This document shows, piece by piece, positions 34,101 through 40,912 of a stretch of 64,000 nt of DNA. Within the stretch, counting starts at the first letter, position 1, and the number at the start of each line of letters is the position of its first letter. The notes below the pieces were generated by a model that was not told the origin of the DNA, ran no database searches, and saw nothing but the letters and a program-made list of their open reading frames with translations. A program made the position numbers and the translations under genes. Origin of the DNA: Streptomyces sp. NBC_01446 (GTDB lineage Bacteria > Actinomycetota > Actinomycetes > Streptomycetales > Streptomycetaceae); contig NZ_JAPEPO010000002.1 in assembly GCF_026340095.1 (NCBI RefSeq), positions 806,001 through 870,000 of the forward strand. The letters run 5' to 3'.

Positions 34101-34316
34101 CGCTCGGTCGAGGTGAACTGGACGGTCGCCGGTGCGCCCGCCCTCGGAGTGCAGGTCAGCGACGACGGTGTCAATTACCGAAGTGCGGGCCGGGTCGACG
34201 GGCGCGGCCGTGACCGGAAGCTCACCCTCGACACGTCTGCGCGATACGTCGCAGTGCAGGTCGACGGACGACTGCCCGCCGACGCGCGGATCGCGCGGCT
34301 CTCCGTGCGACGCTGA
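31161..34316 (+). CDS. Large secreted discoidin-domain (F5/8 type C) putative glycan-active protein
   Basis: A 1051-aa exported protein. The N-terminus has twin arginines and a hydrophobic core (VDRRRILQLLGLSGALAALP), compatible with TAT export, with cleavage near AQALGG. Residues 50-450 are helical with Trp/Tyr-rich repeats (WTPNGLQGGYVGDTKLEEMG, FDTTFQSYFVLAARLLWDDL), resembling (alpha/alpha)-toroid glycan hydrolases or lyases. Residues about 450-610 are beta-rich. F5/8C modules lie near 620-760 (PGKGPELAFDGDLATRWAVA) and 940-1050 (DPAAAVDGDPATAWRPGPDG). I cannot place the catalytic domain in a known CAZy family. A LacI-type palindrome directly upstream suggests sugar-responsive expression. 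Confidence 0.85.
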   Translation: MSHHPKQVDRRRILQLLGLSGALAALPSVVGVNSAQALGGVHTGSAGSASPPDETAATYHRVLLQHTHWSETQWDEARGYYTDKDFGFAVVLGHAVLLTHGTYDSGAAGIDRDILKARTLATIRHFAASNRLTGGTQWGRKLFFDTTFQSYFVLAARLLWDDLDSATRANVDTIVREQAAYTTKLGTGDDPDSGDWTPNGLQGGYVGDTKLEEMGLYAQTLAPALAWAPDDARRPDWESAYGTWSRNEAGLPPADQANPALVDGVAVSRNTARNLYDTFIVENHGSFGPHYQEELWRTSGRNAAHFLAAGQPLPQVLTAQPNALPLWRTLLGVMSDAGEPLMPMVNDREHLYGRDVIPLAFLAQVAGDRAAARAEQALAERLEAYQKYPPEYRLAKFSGEPKYEPEARAEVAISYLLHVWAAANGHRVRPLSEDALFAQASGVADFGTGPGLVSHQTRAAWAGAVSKAGFVKFAWQPDHDDWLFKLSGGTPMFLPATTGKVGQRTVRLYTSLRDGFDGSATVLRLDTGYAGFTTLPTGGVVYATSGTSAGEGHLEVHNLTMPGMVGLDGARTYRYEEGEVSVRAQDAGTAPTAAARVDDVGFSRTTVRHIRMLGVRPDPTYGYSLYAFEVRDGADGSDLARGGTATTSSYDPGKGPELAFDGDLATRWAVAKAERGRADSWLAVDLGAVHEIDRVTLHWEAAAGRAFLVQGSTDGEHWEDLAAWPVPEVSSRGGWLDVDGRAGLVVRGSDHPIAVYGDTILAADGPAAPVVVEGYPGVSAKTLRALTRKATPTAGNKAIQVAFTEEHLSLFNLSGDAVSTTVDVPQSGAGRVVFQGDQTLTESGTSYQAELLSAEALLLPPGLTVTPVSGGGRLPTGLRVQVIDGATVRLSGAACRVRVEGQHRSEVAVVSHGRETTVRLNGATAFPLDDLALGRTVFPTSPLPSGMSDPAAAVDGDPATAWRPGPDGRMVVDLGARLPVRSVEVNWTVAGAPALGVQVSDDGVNYRSAGRVDGRGRDRKLTLDTSARYVAVQVDGRLPADARIARLSVRR

Positions 34317-34342
34317 CCCCGTAGGGCTCACTTCGTGAGGGA

Positions 34343-34367
34343 CCCCGGCCGCGCAGGGTGGCCGGGG
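34343..34367. terminator. Terminator hairpin after the discoidin gene
   Basis: CCCCGGCC (34343-34350) pairs with GGCCGGGG (34360-34367), 26 nt after the stop codon. Confidence 0.75.
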
Positions 34368-34696
34368 CCTTCATCGCGCCAAGCGGCGTGCGGGCTTCGT
34401 TCTGTGGGATGCGGACCGCCTCCTGTGTGGCGCGGGCTTCGTTCCGTGCTGCGCGGGCCCTCCGGCTCGGACCTCGACACACCGTGACACACACGTCCCC
34501 TTTGTCACCTGCGGAACCTCGCTCAGGCGGCGTGCAGTTGCCTTCATCAGCAGCCATCAGCCCTCCCCCACGGGAGTGCCGATGACCATGACGCCCCAAC
34601 TGCCGCCCACCGACACCGTGGTGAGTGCGCGCGGGCTGCTCATCCCACTCCGGTCCGCCGCCCGGCCAACACGTGGTCGGAACACCACCTGTCAGC
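34368..34696. other. Gene-free stretch before the riboswitch
   Basis: No convincing gene. An ATG at 34582 opens about 25 codons with typical GC3 (TPQLPPTDTVVSARGLLIPL), then the pattern fades into the riboswitch, so it may be the stump of a lost gene. The rest shows no clear structure. The promoter of the riboswitch-controlled gene should lie here. Confidence 0.4.
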
Positions 34697-34827
34697 CTGG
34701 ATCACAGCGAAGGGGAGTAGTCCCGAGAACCGTTGGTCGACACGCTGGGTGCTCCGGAGCACCCCGGCCACCGGGCTCCCGCACACTGTGCGGGGGCGGA
34801 CGAGACCTTCGGCCAAGGCATGATCCG
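34697..34827 (+). ncRNA. yybP-ykoY manganese riboswitch
   Basis: The Mn2+-riboswitch (yybP-ykoY) conserved strands are both present: GGGGAGTAG at 34712-34720 and CGAGACCTTCGGCCAAGGCA at 34801-34820. The closing stem P1 is GGATCA (34699-34704) with TGATCC (34821-34826). Between the conserved loops lie a perfect hairpin GGGTGCTCCGGAGCACCC and a second one, CCCGCAC/GTGCGGG. The gene that follows is a Gdt1/TMEM165 manganese exporter, the classic target of this class. The 106 nt downstream contain a GGGCCG/CGGCCC helix that may be the expression platform. Mn2+ binding would switch the exporter on. Confidence 0.88.
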
Positions 34828-34933
34828 GCCCCATTGACGTGTGGGCCGTTCCATCGTGCCGGGCCGAGTGGTTCTCCCGTCGCCCCATGGGTGCCGATGA
34901 GCTGACGGCCCGGCCCCAGCAGAAAGCAAGGCA

Positions 34934-35515
34934 ATGACCTTCGACCCCCTGGCGTTCCTCACCGCCTTCGGGCTGATCTTCCTCGCGGAACTCCCCGACA
35001 AGACCATGTTCGCCTCGCTGGCCATGGGCACCCGGATGCGGCCGCTGTACGTGTGGTTCGGCACCTCCACCGCCTTCATCGTGCATGTCGCGATCGCCAT
35101 CGGCGCGGGCAGCCTGCTCAGTCTGCTTCCGGGCATGGCCGTCAAGCTGGTCTCCGCCGCCCTGTTCGCGTTCGGTGCCGTCGTCCTGCTGCGCGGCGGG
35201 GACGGTGACGACGAGGAAGGCGCCGCCAGGACCGTCACCGGCTTCTGGCCCGTCTACACCACCGCATTCATGGCCGTCTTCATCAGCGAATGGGGCGACC
35301 TCACCCAGATCACCACCGCCAACCTGGCCGCCACCAACCCCTGGCTGCCCACCGCCCTCGGCTCGGCACTCGCGCTGATGTCGGTCTCCGCCCTCGCCCT
35401 GCTGGTCGGCCGTTTCATCGCCAAGCGTGTCCCCCTCAAGACCGTGCAGCGCATCGGTGCCGCGTGCATGGCCGGACTCGCCATCTGGACCCTGACCGAG
35501 GCCTTCACCGCCTGA
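34934..35515 (+). CDS. Gdt1/TMEM165 (UPF0016) family manganese/calcium exporter
   Basis: A 193-aa membrane protein with six hydrophobic helices in two repeats. Each repeat carries the family signature of acidic residues: ELPDKTMFASLAMGTR near residue 19 and EWGDLTQITTANLA near residue 119. UPF0016 proteins export Mn2+ (bacterial MneA, cyanobacterial Mnx) or exchange Ca2+/Mn2+ for H+. Note that the first motif is E-L-P-D-K-T instead of the common E-x-G-D-(K/R)-(T/S). It is preceded by a Mn2+ riboswitch, and AAGCAAGG is the likely ribosome site. Confidence 0.92.
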   Translation: MTFDPLAFLTAFGLIFLAELPDKTMFASLAMGTRMRPLYVWFGTSTAFIVHVAIAIGAGSLLSLLPGMAVKLVSAALFAFGAVVLLRGGDGDDEEGAARTVTGFWPVYTTAFMAVFISEWGDLTQITTANLAATNPWLPTALGSALALMSVSALALLVGRFIAKRVPLKTVQRIGAACMAGLAIWTLTEAFTA

Positions 35516-35528
35516 AGCCGCCGCGGCG

Positions 35529-35561
35529 TGAGCGCCTGGCGGGCTCACGGCCGGGCGCTCA
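35529..35561. terminator. Terminator hairpin after the manganese exporter gene
   Basis: TGAGCGCC (35529-35536) can pair with GGCGCTCA (35554-35561), 13 nt after the stop; GTGAGC/GCTCAC is an alternative inner pairing. Confidence 0.55.
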
Positions 35562-35665
35562 GCCCCTCTGTCTACGCACGATCGAGGGCTCTCTGAGCCG
35601 ACTGCGACGCGGCGTCAGTACGACCTCCGCATCGTAGGGTTCCCATCAACTGCCGCGCCGGGCTG

Positions 35666-36184
35666 TCAGCCGGCCGAAGGAACCGCGATCCCTGATGCGC
35701 TGGGGGTGAGGCGGGAGCGCCGCCGCGTCGCGATCGCAATGGCCGTACCGATGCCCGCGATCAGCAGCCCGATCCCGCAGAAGATCAGCGGAATCAGCCA
35801 CAGGGAGACAAACCCGTCGATCTTCGCGTCGCCCGGGTCATCGGTGCGGTACAGGACGTCGACGCGCTCACCCTCGTCGTACGCCGGCGGGTTGGAGCCC
35901 ATCGAGCTCCGGAACGTCGTCGGCGAACCGCCCGCCGGCGTGAACTCGACGACCGGGTGTGCCGTGGGCCCGCTGCTCTGACGTGACTTGCTGGACGAAC
36001 TGACTTGGCCGCCTTGCCACTCCAGGTACACCACGGTTCCCTTGGCGCGCTCCGCACTCGTCACGAACGAGATCGACACCCCGCCGACGATCGCCCCGAT
36101 GACGAAGAACAGCGTCCCGAAAGCGATGACCCCGAACGTGATCCACCAGCCGGCACTCCGCCGCCCACGTACCTGAACCTGCAC
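35666..36184 (-). CDS. DUF3592 domain membrane protein
   Basis: A 172-aa protein with one hydrophobic helix near the N-terminus (WWITFGVIAFGTLFFVIGAI) and one near the C-terminus (LWLIPLIFCGIGLLIAGIGT). Between them is an extracytoplasmic segment with the DUF3592 pattern: RAKGTVVYLEWQGG ... AHPVVEFTPAGGSPTTFRSS ... PAYDEGERVDVLYRTDDPGDAKID. GTG 36184 was chosen because AGAGGGA lies 5 nt upstream. The function of DUF3592 is unknown. It stands alone. Confidence 0.85.
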   Translation of the reverse strand: MQVQVRGRRSAGWWITFGVIAFGTLFFVIGAIVGGVSISFVTSAERAKGTVVYLEWQGGQVSSSSKSRQSSGPTAHPVVEFTPAGGSPTTFRSSMGSNPPAYDEGERVDVLYRTDDPGDAKIDGFVSLWLIPLIFCGIGLLIAGIGTAIAIATRRRSRLTPSASGIAVPSAG

Positions 36185-36246
36185 AACGTCCCTCTCACTT
36201 GTCCGGAGTGACAGGACGCTATCTGAAGTGCAAAGACCACCGCGCA

Positions 36247-36282
36247 CCCGCCCCCCACGTCGTTCACGATGTGGGGGGCGGG
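36247..36282. terminator. Strong 12-bp hairpin upstream of the DUF3592 gene
   Basis: Positions 36247-36258 and 36271-36282 are perfect 12-bp arms around a 12-nt loop (CCCGCCCCCCAC / GTGGGGGGCGGG). It is 62 nt upstream of the DUF3592 start. It may terminate transcripts arriving from the right, or be a leader structure. Confidence 0.5.
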
Positions 36283-36312
36283 GCCGAGTAACTGCCCTAC
36301 GAATCCCTGTGT

Positions 36313-36660
36313 ATGACGATCAGTGATGTCGACGCCGCGCCCAAGGACCCCAAGTCCGTCCGGAGCAACGACTGTCGCGCACGCGCCGGCCAGACCGAGT
36401 GCGACAACGTCAGAATCATCGAGGCGCACGACTTGTGGCGCACCAGCACCGTCTCCTCCGTCGCACAGGACGGCGAGATCGTGATCGGCGACGCCACATC
36501 CCGCGCGACGACCCACTGCGCAGGCTTCCGCACACATCGCTCGGGCCACCACGCGCGGATCCGGCAGCACCATGAGATCCATCGGGACAGCTGGTCCGGC
36601 CGGCGCGCCTACAGCCAGCGTGGCCCCCCCACCCTGGACAACTACCGGCTCGCGGTCGCG
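36313..36660 (+). pseudogene. Coding-like remnant of unknown protein
   Basis: From ATG 36313 the plus frame has the G/C-rich third positions of real genes for about 115 codons (NVRIIEAHDLWRTSTVSSVA, QDGEIVIGDATSRATTHCAG, HHARIRQHHEIHRDSWSGRR). After that the codon pattern weakens and the frame runs open through the antisense of two other genes, so the natural C-terminus has probably been lost by a frameshift or deletion. I recognise no family. A small antisense gene is possible but has poorer codon use. Confidence 0.35.
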
Positions 36661-36762
36661 GGCATCAAGGCGGACGACTCCCGGCCGCGAGCGCCGACAT
36701 CCGCGCAGACTGCGGTACGGGCATCAGCTGAGCGCGCACAGGGACACCGCGGACGGGCGAGG

Positions 36763-37455
36763 TCAGCTGTTCTCGCCGTAAGCCGCCGCGATCTCCTCCG
36801 ACTGCGCCCACCGGCTGTACGTCGGCTGCTGCGGCCAGCCCTCCGGCGAGTCCTGCCACTCCTCCTGGCGGCCGTACGGCAGCAGGTCGACCAGGCCGAA
36901 CAGATAGCTCAACCGCTCGACGCCTCGACCGTCGGTGTGCCAGGTCCGGTACACCTTGTCGCCGTCGCGCAGGAACACGTTGACCCCGAATCCGGCGTTC
37001 GGCGGGGCGCCGACGTCGCTGCCGAAGGAGCTGTTGGCCGTCGAGTACCACGTCATCTCGTTCCCGACCTTGCGCTTGTAGGCGAGCGCTTCCTCGATCG
37101 GGCCCTGGGTGACGATCACGAACCGGGCGTCGAACTTCTCCAGGCCCATGAGCCGGGTGAACTGGGTCGTGAAGCCGGTGCAGCCGCTGCACTGCCACTC
37201 GGCGTCCTCGAACCACATGTGGTTGTAGACGATCAGCTGCGGGTGGTCGCCGAAGATCTCCGCGAGGCGGACCGGGCCGTCCTCGCCCTCCAGTACGTAG
37301 TCGGGCATCTCGACCATCGGCAGCCGACGGCGCTGGACGGCGATGGCGTCGAGCTCCCGGGTGGCGGCCTTCTCCCGGACGCGCAGCGCCGCCAGCTCCT
37401 TCTGCCAGGTGGCCGCGTCGACGACGGACGGCAGGGCGTTTTCGGTGGTGGACAT
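36763..37455 (-). CDS. DUF899 family thioredoxin-fold protein
   Basis: A 230-aa cytoplasmic protein of the DUF899 family. It begins with ALPSVVDAATWQKELAALRV and has LPMVEMPDYVLEGEDGPVRL, LIVYNHMWFEDAEWQCSGCT (with a C-x-x-C like a thioredoxin active site) and NVFLRDGDKVYRTWHTDGRG, which define the family. Function is unproven; a redox role is suggested by the fold. No operon partner is visible. Confidence 0.88.
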   Translation of the reverse strand: MSTTENALPSVVDAATWQKELAALRVREKAATRELDAIAVQRRRLPMVEMPDYVLEGEDGPVRLAEIFGDHPQLIVYNHMWFEDAEWQCSGCTGFTTQFTRLMGLEKFDARFVIVTQGPIEEALAYKRKVGNEMTWYSTANSSFGSDVGAPPNAGFGVNVFLRDGDKVYRTWHTDGRGVERLSYLFGLVDLLPYGRQEEWQDSPEGWPQQPTYSRWAQSEEIAAAYGENS

Positions 37456-37637
37456 GGTGCCTCCGGACGGATCTGGTGCCTGTCTGGGAGTACTGACTCC
37501 CGGGGCGGCCGGAAGTCATCGGCCGCCCCCCAGCAAGATCGCACCGGCGACGGCAGCCGGCATCTCCAAGGCCCGCACGATCAGCCGACCGGCCGGACCA
37601 CTGCCCTGCCGTTGCCCCCCCAGGGCGCCGTCGCCCG

Positions 37638-38789
37638 CTACTTGTTCGGGCCCCGGAAGCGGCCGAACGCCTTCGTGAGGGTGGTCAGCGGCGAACCGTC
37701 CAGTCTGACCGAGCCCGGGTCGGCCGGCCGGGGCACACCCGCGCCGCCGGTAGCCTCCGCCAGCGCGGCCTGCGCCGCCTCGGCCGCCTCCCGGTACAGG
37801 TCACAGGACTTCGTCATCGCCTCCAGCGCCTCCGCGTACCTGGTGACCATGCCCTGGGCGTGGAACAGCTCCTCGTCCGGAGTCAGCAGGTGCCAGCCCT
37901 GGCGCAGCCGCGTCAGGGCCCGCTCGGCGTCGGCGGGCAGCGGCCTGGGCAGCGCGGCGAACTCCTTGATCCTGTCGAGGAGTTCGGTCGGTTCGGAACC
38001 GTCCAGGAAGACGCTGCGCACCGTGAGGCGTTCCGCCTCGTAGCCCGGGAGGGGCGGCACCGTGGGCAGGACGACGGCGCCGCCGCGCGGCATCCGCACC
38101 CTCAGCTCGCGCTTCATCGCGAAGTCGGCGATCTGCGCCTGGTCCGGCGTGCCCCGGTGCTCGACCACCCGGTGCCGCAGGCTGGGCGGCAGGAACGCCG
38201 AGACCGGCTTCTGCCCCATCGCGTCCGGCGTCATCGCCTCGTGCACCACGACATGGATGAACCAGCTGTTCCGGGTGCAGTCCCGCAGCCGGTGGCGCAG
38301 CTCGTCGTCGTCCTTCGGCAGATGGTTCGCCGCGCGCAGGCGCACGCCGGGCACCGTGTCGTGGTCCCAGTCGACCCGGTCGCTGTCGGGCCAGAACATG
38401 GTGGCGGGCGAGGGCCAGTGCGGGTCCCACGCCCGCTCCGCCTCGGCGGCGAGGATCCAGGTGACGCCCTCGCCCTCCTTGCGGCGGGCCTCGGGGTCGT
38501 ACGTAGTCAGCTGTGCGCGCACGGTGACGTCGTCGGCGACACGCCAGCGGGCCTCGAAGAGGCGGCGGGCCGCCGGACCGGGGTCGGCGGATTCGTCCCG
38601 CGGGTGCAGGGTGGTGGAGCGGGCCGCCTCGACGGGGTCGAGGTCCAGGAAGTCGTCGAGCACCCCGGCCGCCTTGAGGGCGATCAGGTTGCGCCGGACG
38701 TCCTGCTCGGGTTCGGGCCCGAGATGGCGCCCGCGCCCCAGCCACGCGGTGTCGGGGGCGGTGGTCGAGGAGCTGCTGTTCTTGGCCAT
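37638..38789 (-). CDS. Conserved actinobacterial protein of unknown function
   Basis: A 383-aa soluble protein without signal peptide or membrane segments. It has GC3 typical of the region and a plausible ATG start at 38789. Distinctive stretches are RDCTRNSWFIHVVVHEAMTP, SAFLPPSLRHRVVEHRGTPD and ADAERALTRLRQGWHLLTPD, and a C-terminal helical part rich in Ala/Glu. I do not recognise a domain. It lies downstream of, and on the same strand as, the SpoIIE-type phosphatase gene, with a gap of about 115 nt, so it may belong to that signalling locus. Confidence 0.75.
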   Translation of the reverse strand: MAKNSSSSTTAPDTAWLGRGRHLGPEPEQDVRRNLIALKAAGVLDDFLDLDPVEAARSTTLHPRDESADPGPAARRLFEARWRVADDVTVRAQLTTYDPEARRKEGEGVTWILAAEAERAWDPHWPSPATMFWPDSDRVDWDHDTVPGVRLRAANHLPKDDDELRHRLRDCTRNSWFIHVVVHEAMTPDAMGQKPVSAFLPPSLRHRVVEHRGTPDQAQIADFAMKRELRVRMPRGGAVVLPTVPPLPGYEAERLTVRSVFLDGSEPTELLDRIKEFAALPRPLPADAERALTRLRQGWHLLTPDEELFHAQGMVTRYAEALEAMTKSCDLYREAAEAAQAALAEATGGAGVPRPADPGSVRLDGSPLTTLTKAFGRFRGPNK

Positions 38790-38906
38790 GGAATCGTTCT
38801 GTGGGTGATCGGGGGCTCGACCAGTATGGTCCCTGCACCCGTCGATGGAAGGGGAACCCCGCCCCCGACTTGCATCAATCGCGTGGGAGCGGGACGAACC
38901 CCGACG

Positions 38907-40793
38907 TCAGGCGCAGGGTGGCGGCTCCGGAGCGTGGTGCGTGCGCGCGTCGACCGCCGGCGCCTGGAGCACCAGTACCGACAGGTCGTCCTCGACCGGG
39001 CCCGTCCCGAAGTCGTGTGCCGCTCGCCGCACATGCTCCGCGAGCGCCTTGGCACCGAGGCCCATGCCCTGGCGGAGCACATCCGCCAGACCGTCGTCGT
39101 CGTCCAACTGCCAGTTGCCGCGGCGCCGTTCGGTGACGCCGTCGGTCACACACAGCAGCGTTTCGCCGGGCGCGAGATCGAAGGTGCTGGCACGGAATTC
39201 GGCGCCCTCGTCGATACCGAGCAGTATCCGCGGTTCGCAGGCCGGTTCCACTCTGCCGTCGGTGAACAGATGGAGGGGCGGGGGGTGGCCGGCGCTGGCG
39301 ACCCGGCAGCGGGCTCCCGCCACGCCCGGTTCGACGGCCAGCTCCCCGTACAACAGGCTCAGGAAACGGGTGGCCGCCTGCTCGCCCTCGTCCGTGAGTG
39401 CTTCCGCGCTCTCCTCCGCCATGGCGGTGTTCAGTCGGTCGAGCACCGATTCGACGCCGTGGCCTTCGCGGGCCAGGAGCCGTACCAGATGCCGGGCGAG
39501 GCCGGTGACGGACATCGCCTCCGGGTCCTTCCCCTGCACGTCCCCGAGCAGGAAGCACCAGCGTCCCTCGCCCTTCGGGAAGATGTCGTAGAAGTCGCCG
39601 CCGACGGTCTGGCCCTCGCCGTGCGGCTCGTAGACGATCGCGCTGTCGATTCCCGCGATGCGTGCCAGGCTCGTCGGCAGCTGCCTGCGCTGGAGCGCGA
39701 CGCTGATGGTCGTCTGTCTCGTGTACTGGCGGGCGGTGTACACGGCCTGCGCCACGCGGCGAGCCACGTCGTCCACCATCCGCACCACCGCGTCGGTCAT
39801 GTGCAGGTGGCCCGTCCGGCCGAGCAGGAGTACCCCCACGTCGGTGTCACGGATGGTGAGCGGGAAGGCGAACGCCGACCCGCCGGCACGGTCGGACCCG
39901 CCGCTCTCCGGCCAGGGCCAGGGCGTGCCCCCGGCGCGGATGCCGGCGGACGGCGGGATCCGCTCCAGTTCCTCGCGCAGCGGCACGATGCGCCGCTCGT
40001 CGACGTGCCAGACCCGGGCGAGTTGCAGCCCTCCCCCCGGGGTTCGCAGCCAGATGCCGCACCAGTCGGCCAGGCGGGGTACGAGCAGCTGGGCCGCGAG
40101 CGCCGCGACCATGCCCTGGTCCAGCTGCCCGGCCAGGAGCTCGCTGGTCTCGGCGAGGAACGACGGGCCGCTGCGGTCGACCCATTCGGCGGCGTAGCCA
40201 TGGCTGCGCGCGAGGTGGTCCGGCGGCCTCGCGTCATCGGGTGCGGCCTGCACGGTCCCGGGTGCACCGGTCTCGCCGGTACGGGCCGGGGTGGCGTCGG
40301 TGGCAAGGGGGCCCGGCTCCGCCGACGAGGACTCCAGCCGGAACCACACCCGCTTCTCCGACCGGCGGTAGGTCACGCCCCATGCCTGGGAGAGCGCGCT
40401 CACCAGCTGGAGGCCGTAGCCGGGCTCACCGTGCCGGGCGTCCGCCGCGCCGCGTACGCCTCTGGAGGGGTGGCGGTCCGCGACCTCGACGACGACGGCC
40501 ATTCCGGCATTCGGGTGGCGCTCCAGGCGGCAGACGACGTCGATGTCGGTGCCGGCGTACACGACGGCGTTGGTGACCAGCTCGCTGACCAGCAGAACGG
40601 CGTTGTCGACGAGCCCCTGCGGGACCGTCCCGGGAGCGGGGACCGGGTCCTGGCCGGGCGGCGTCGCGGTGGACGTCATCCGGCCCGTGAGCACCTCACG
40701 CAGGAATCGTCGCGCCTGTGCGGACGCGAGCTGGTTGGCCGGCAACTCCTTGCTGCACACGAAATCAGCCGAGTGTGCGGGCAACGGGATCAC
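38907..40793 (-). CDS. HATPase - GAF - PP2C (SpoIIE) phosphatase
   Basis: A 628-aa cytoplasmic regulator. Residues about 15-150 are a serine-kinase-like ATP-binding domain as in anti-sigma factors (NAVLLVSELVTNAVVYAG, then HGEPGYGLQLVSALSQAWGV). A central GAF-like sensor follows (AETSELLAGQLDQGMVAALA ... GIWLRTPGGG). Residues about 395-615 are the PP2C phosphatase with metal motifs GGDFYDIFP, LLGDVQGKDPEAMSV and LCVTDGVTERR. Combining kinase-type and phosphatase domains is common in Streptomyces partner-switching control of sigma factors. GTG 40793 has GGGGG upstream. It is divergent from the HAMP-array kinase, sharing a 119-nt AT-rich promoter region. Confidence 0.88.
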   Translation of the reverse strand: MIPLPAHSADFVCSKELPANQLASAQARRFLREVLTGRMTSTATPPGQDPVPAPGTVPQGLVDNAVLLVSELVTNAVVYAGTDIDVVCRLERHPNAGMAVVVEVADRHPSRGVRGAADARHGEPGYGLQLVSALSQAWGVTYRRSEKRVWFRLESSSAEPGPLATDATPARTGETGAPGTVQAAPDDARPPDHLARSHGYAAEWVDRSGPSFLAETSELLAGQLDQGMVAALAAQLLVPRLADWCGIWLRTPGGGLQLARVWHVDERRIVPLREELERIPPSAGIRAGGTPWPWPESGGSDRAGGSAFAFPLTIRDTDVGVLLLGRTGHLHMTDAVVRMVDDVARRVAQAVYTARQYTRQTTISVALQRRQLPTSLARIAGIDSAIVYEPHGEGQTVGGDFYDIFPKGEGRWCFLLGDVQGKDPEAMSVTGLARHLVRLLAREGHGVESVLDRLNTAMAEESAEALTDEGEQAATRFLSLLYGELAVEPGVAGARCRVASAGHPPPLHLFTDGRVEPACEPRILLGIDEGAEFRASTFDLAPGETLLCVTDGVTERRRGNWQLDDDDGLADVLRQGMGLGAKALAEHVRRAAHDFGTGPVEDDLSVLVLQAPAVDARTHHAPEPPPCA

Positions 40794-40912
40794 GACGCCC
40801 CCTGTGTGCGCCAACAGCGGTGGGAGAAGTATTTTCGCGCCCCTTATAATATGACAAACATGGGCAAACAGGCCGCTGGTGCGCACGACGAACTCCGGGC
40901 GGAGGGTGGTTC
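40794..40912. promoter_or_regulatory. Divergent promoter region of phosphatase and hybrid kinase
   Basis: An unusually AT-rich patch for this genome includes TATAAT at 40845-40850 on the plus strand. No good -35 box is found at 17 nt for either strand. The position between two divergent signalling genes makes it the likely shared promoter region. Confidence 0.45.

Noticed and set aside
31161..34316. Hyaluronate/xanthan lyase (PL8) assignment
   Set aside because: Size and secretion fit, but I could not find the PL8 catalytic Asn-His-Tyr pattern, and the C-terminus is discoidin-type.
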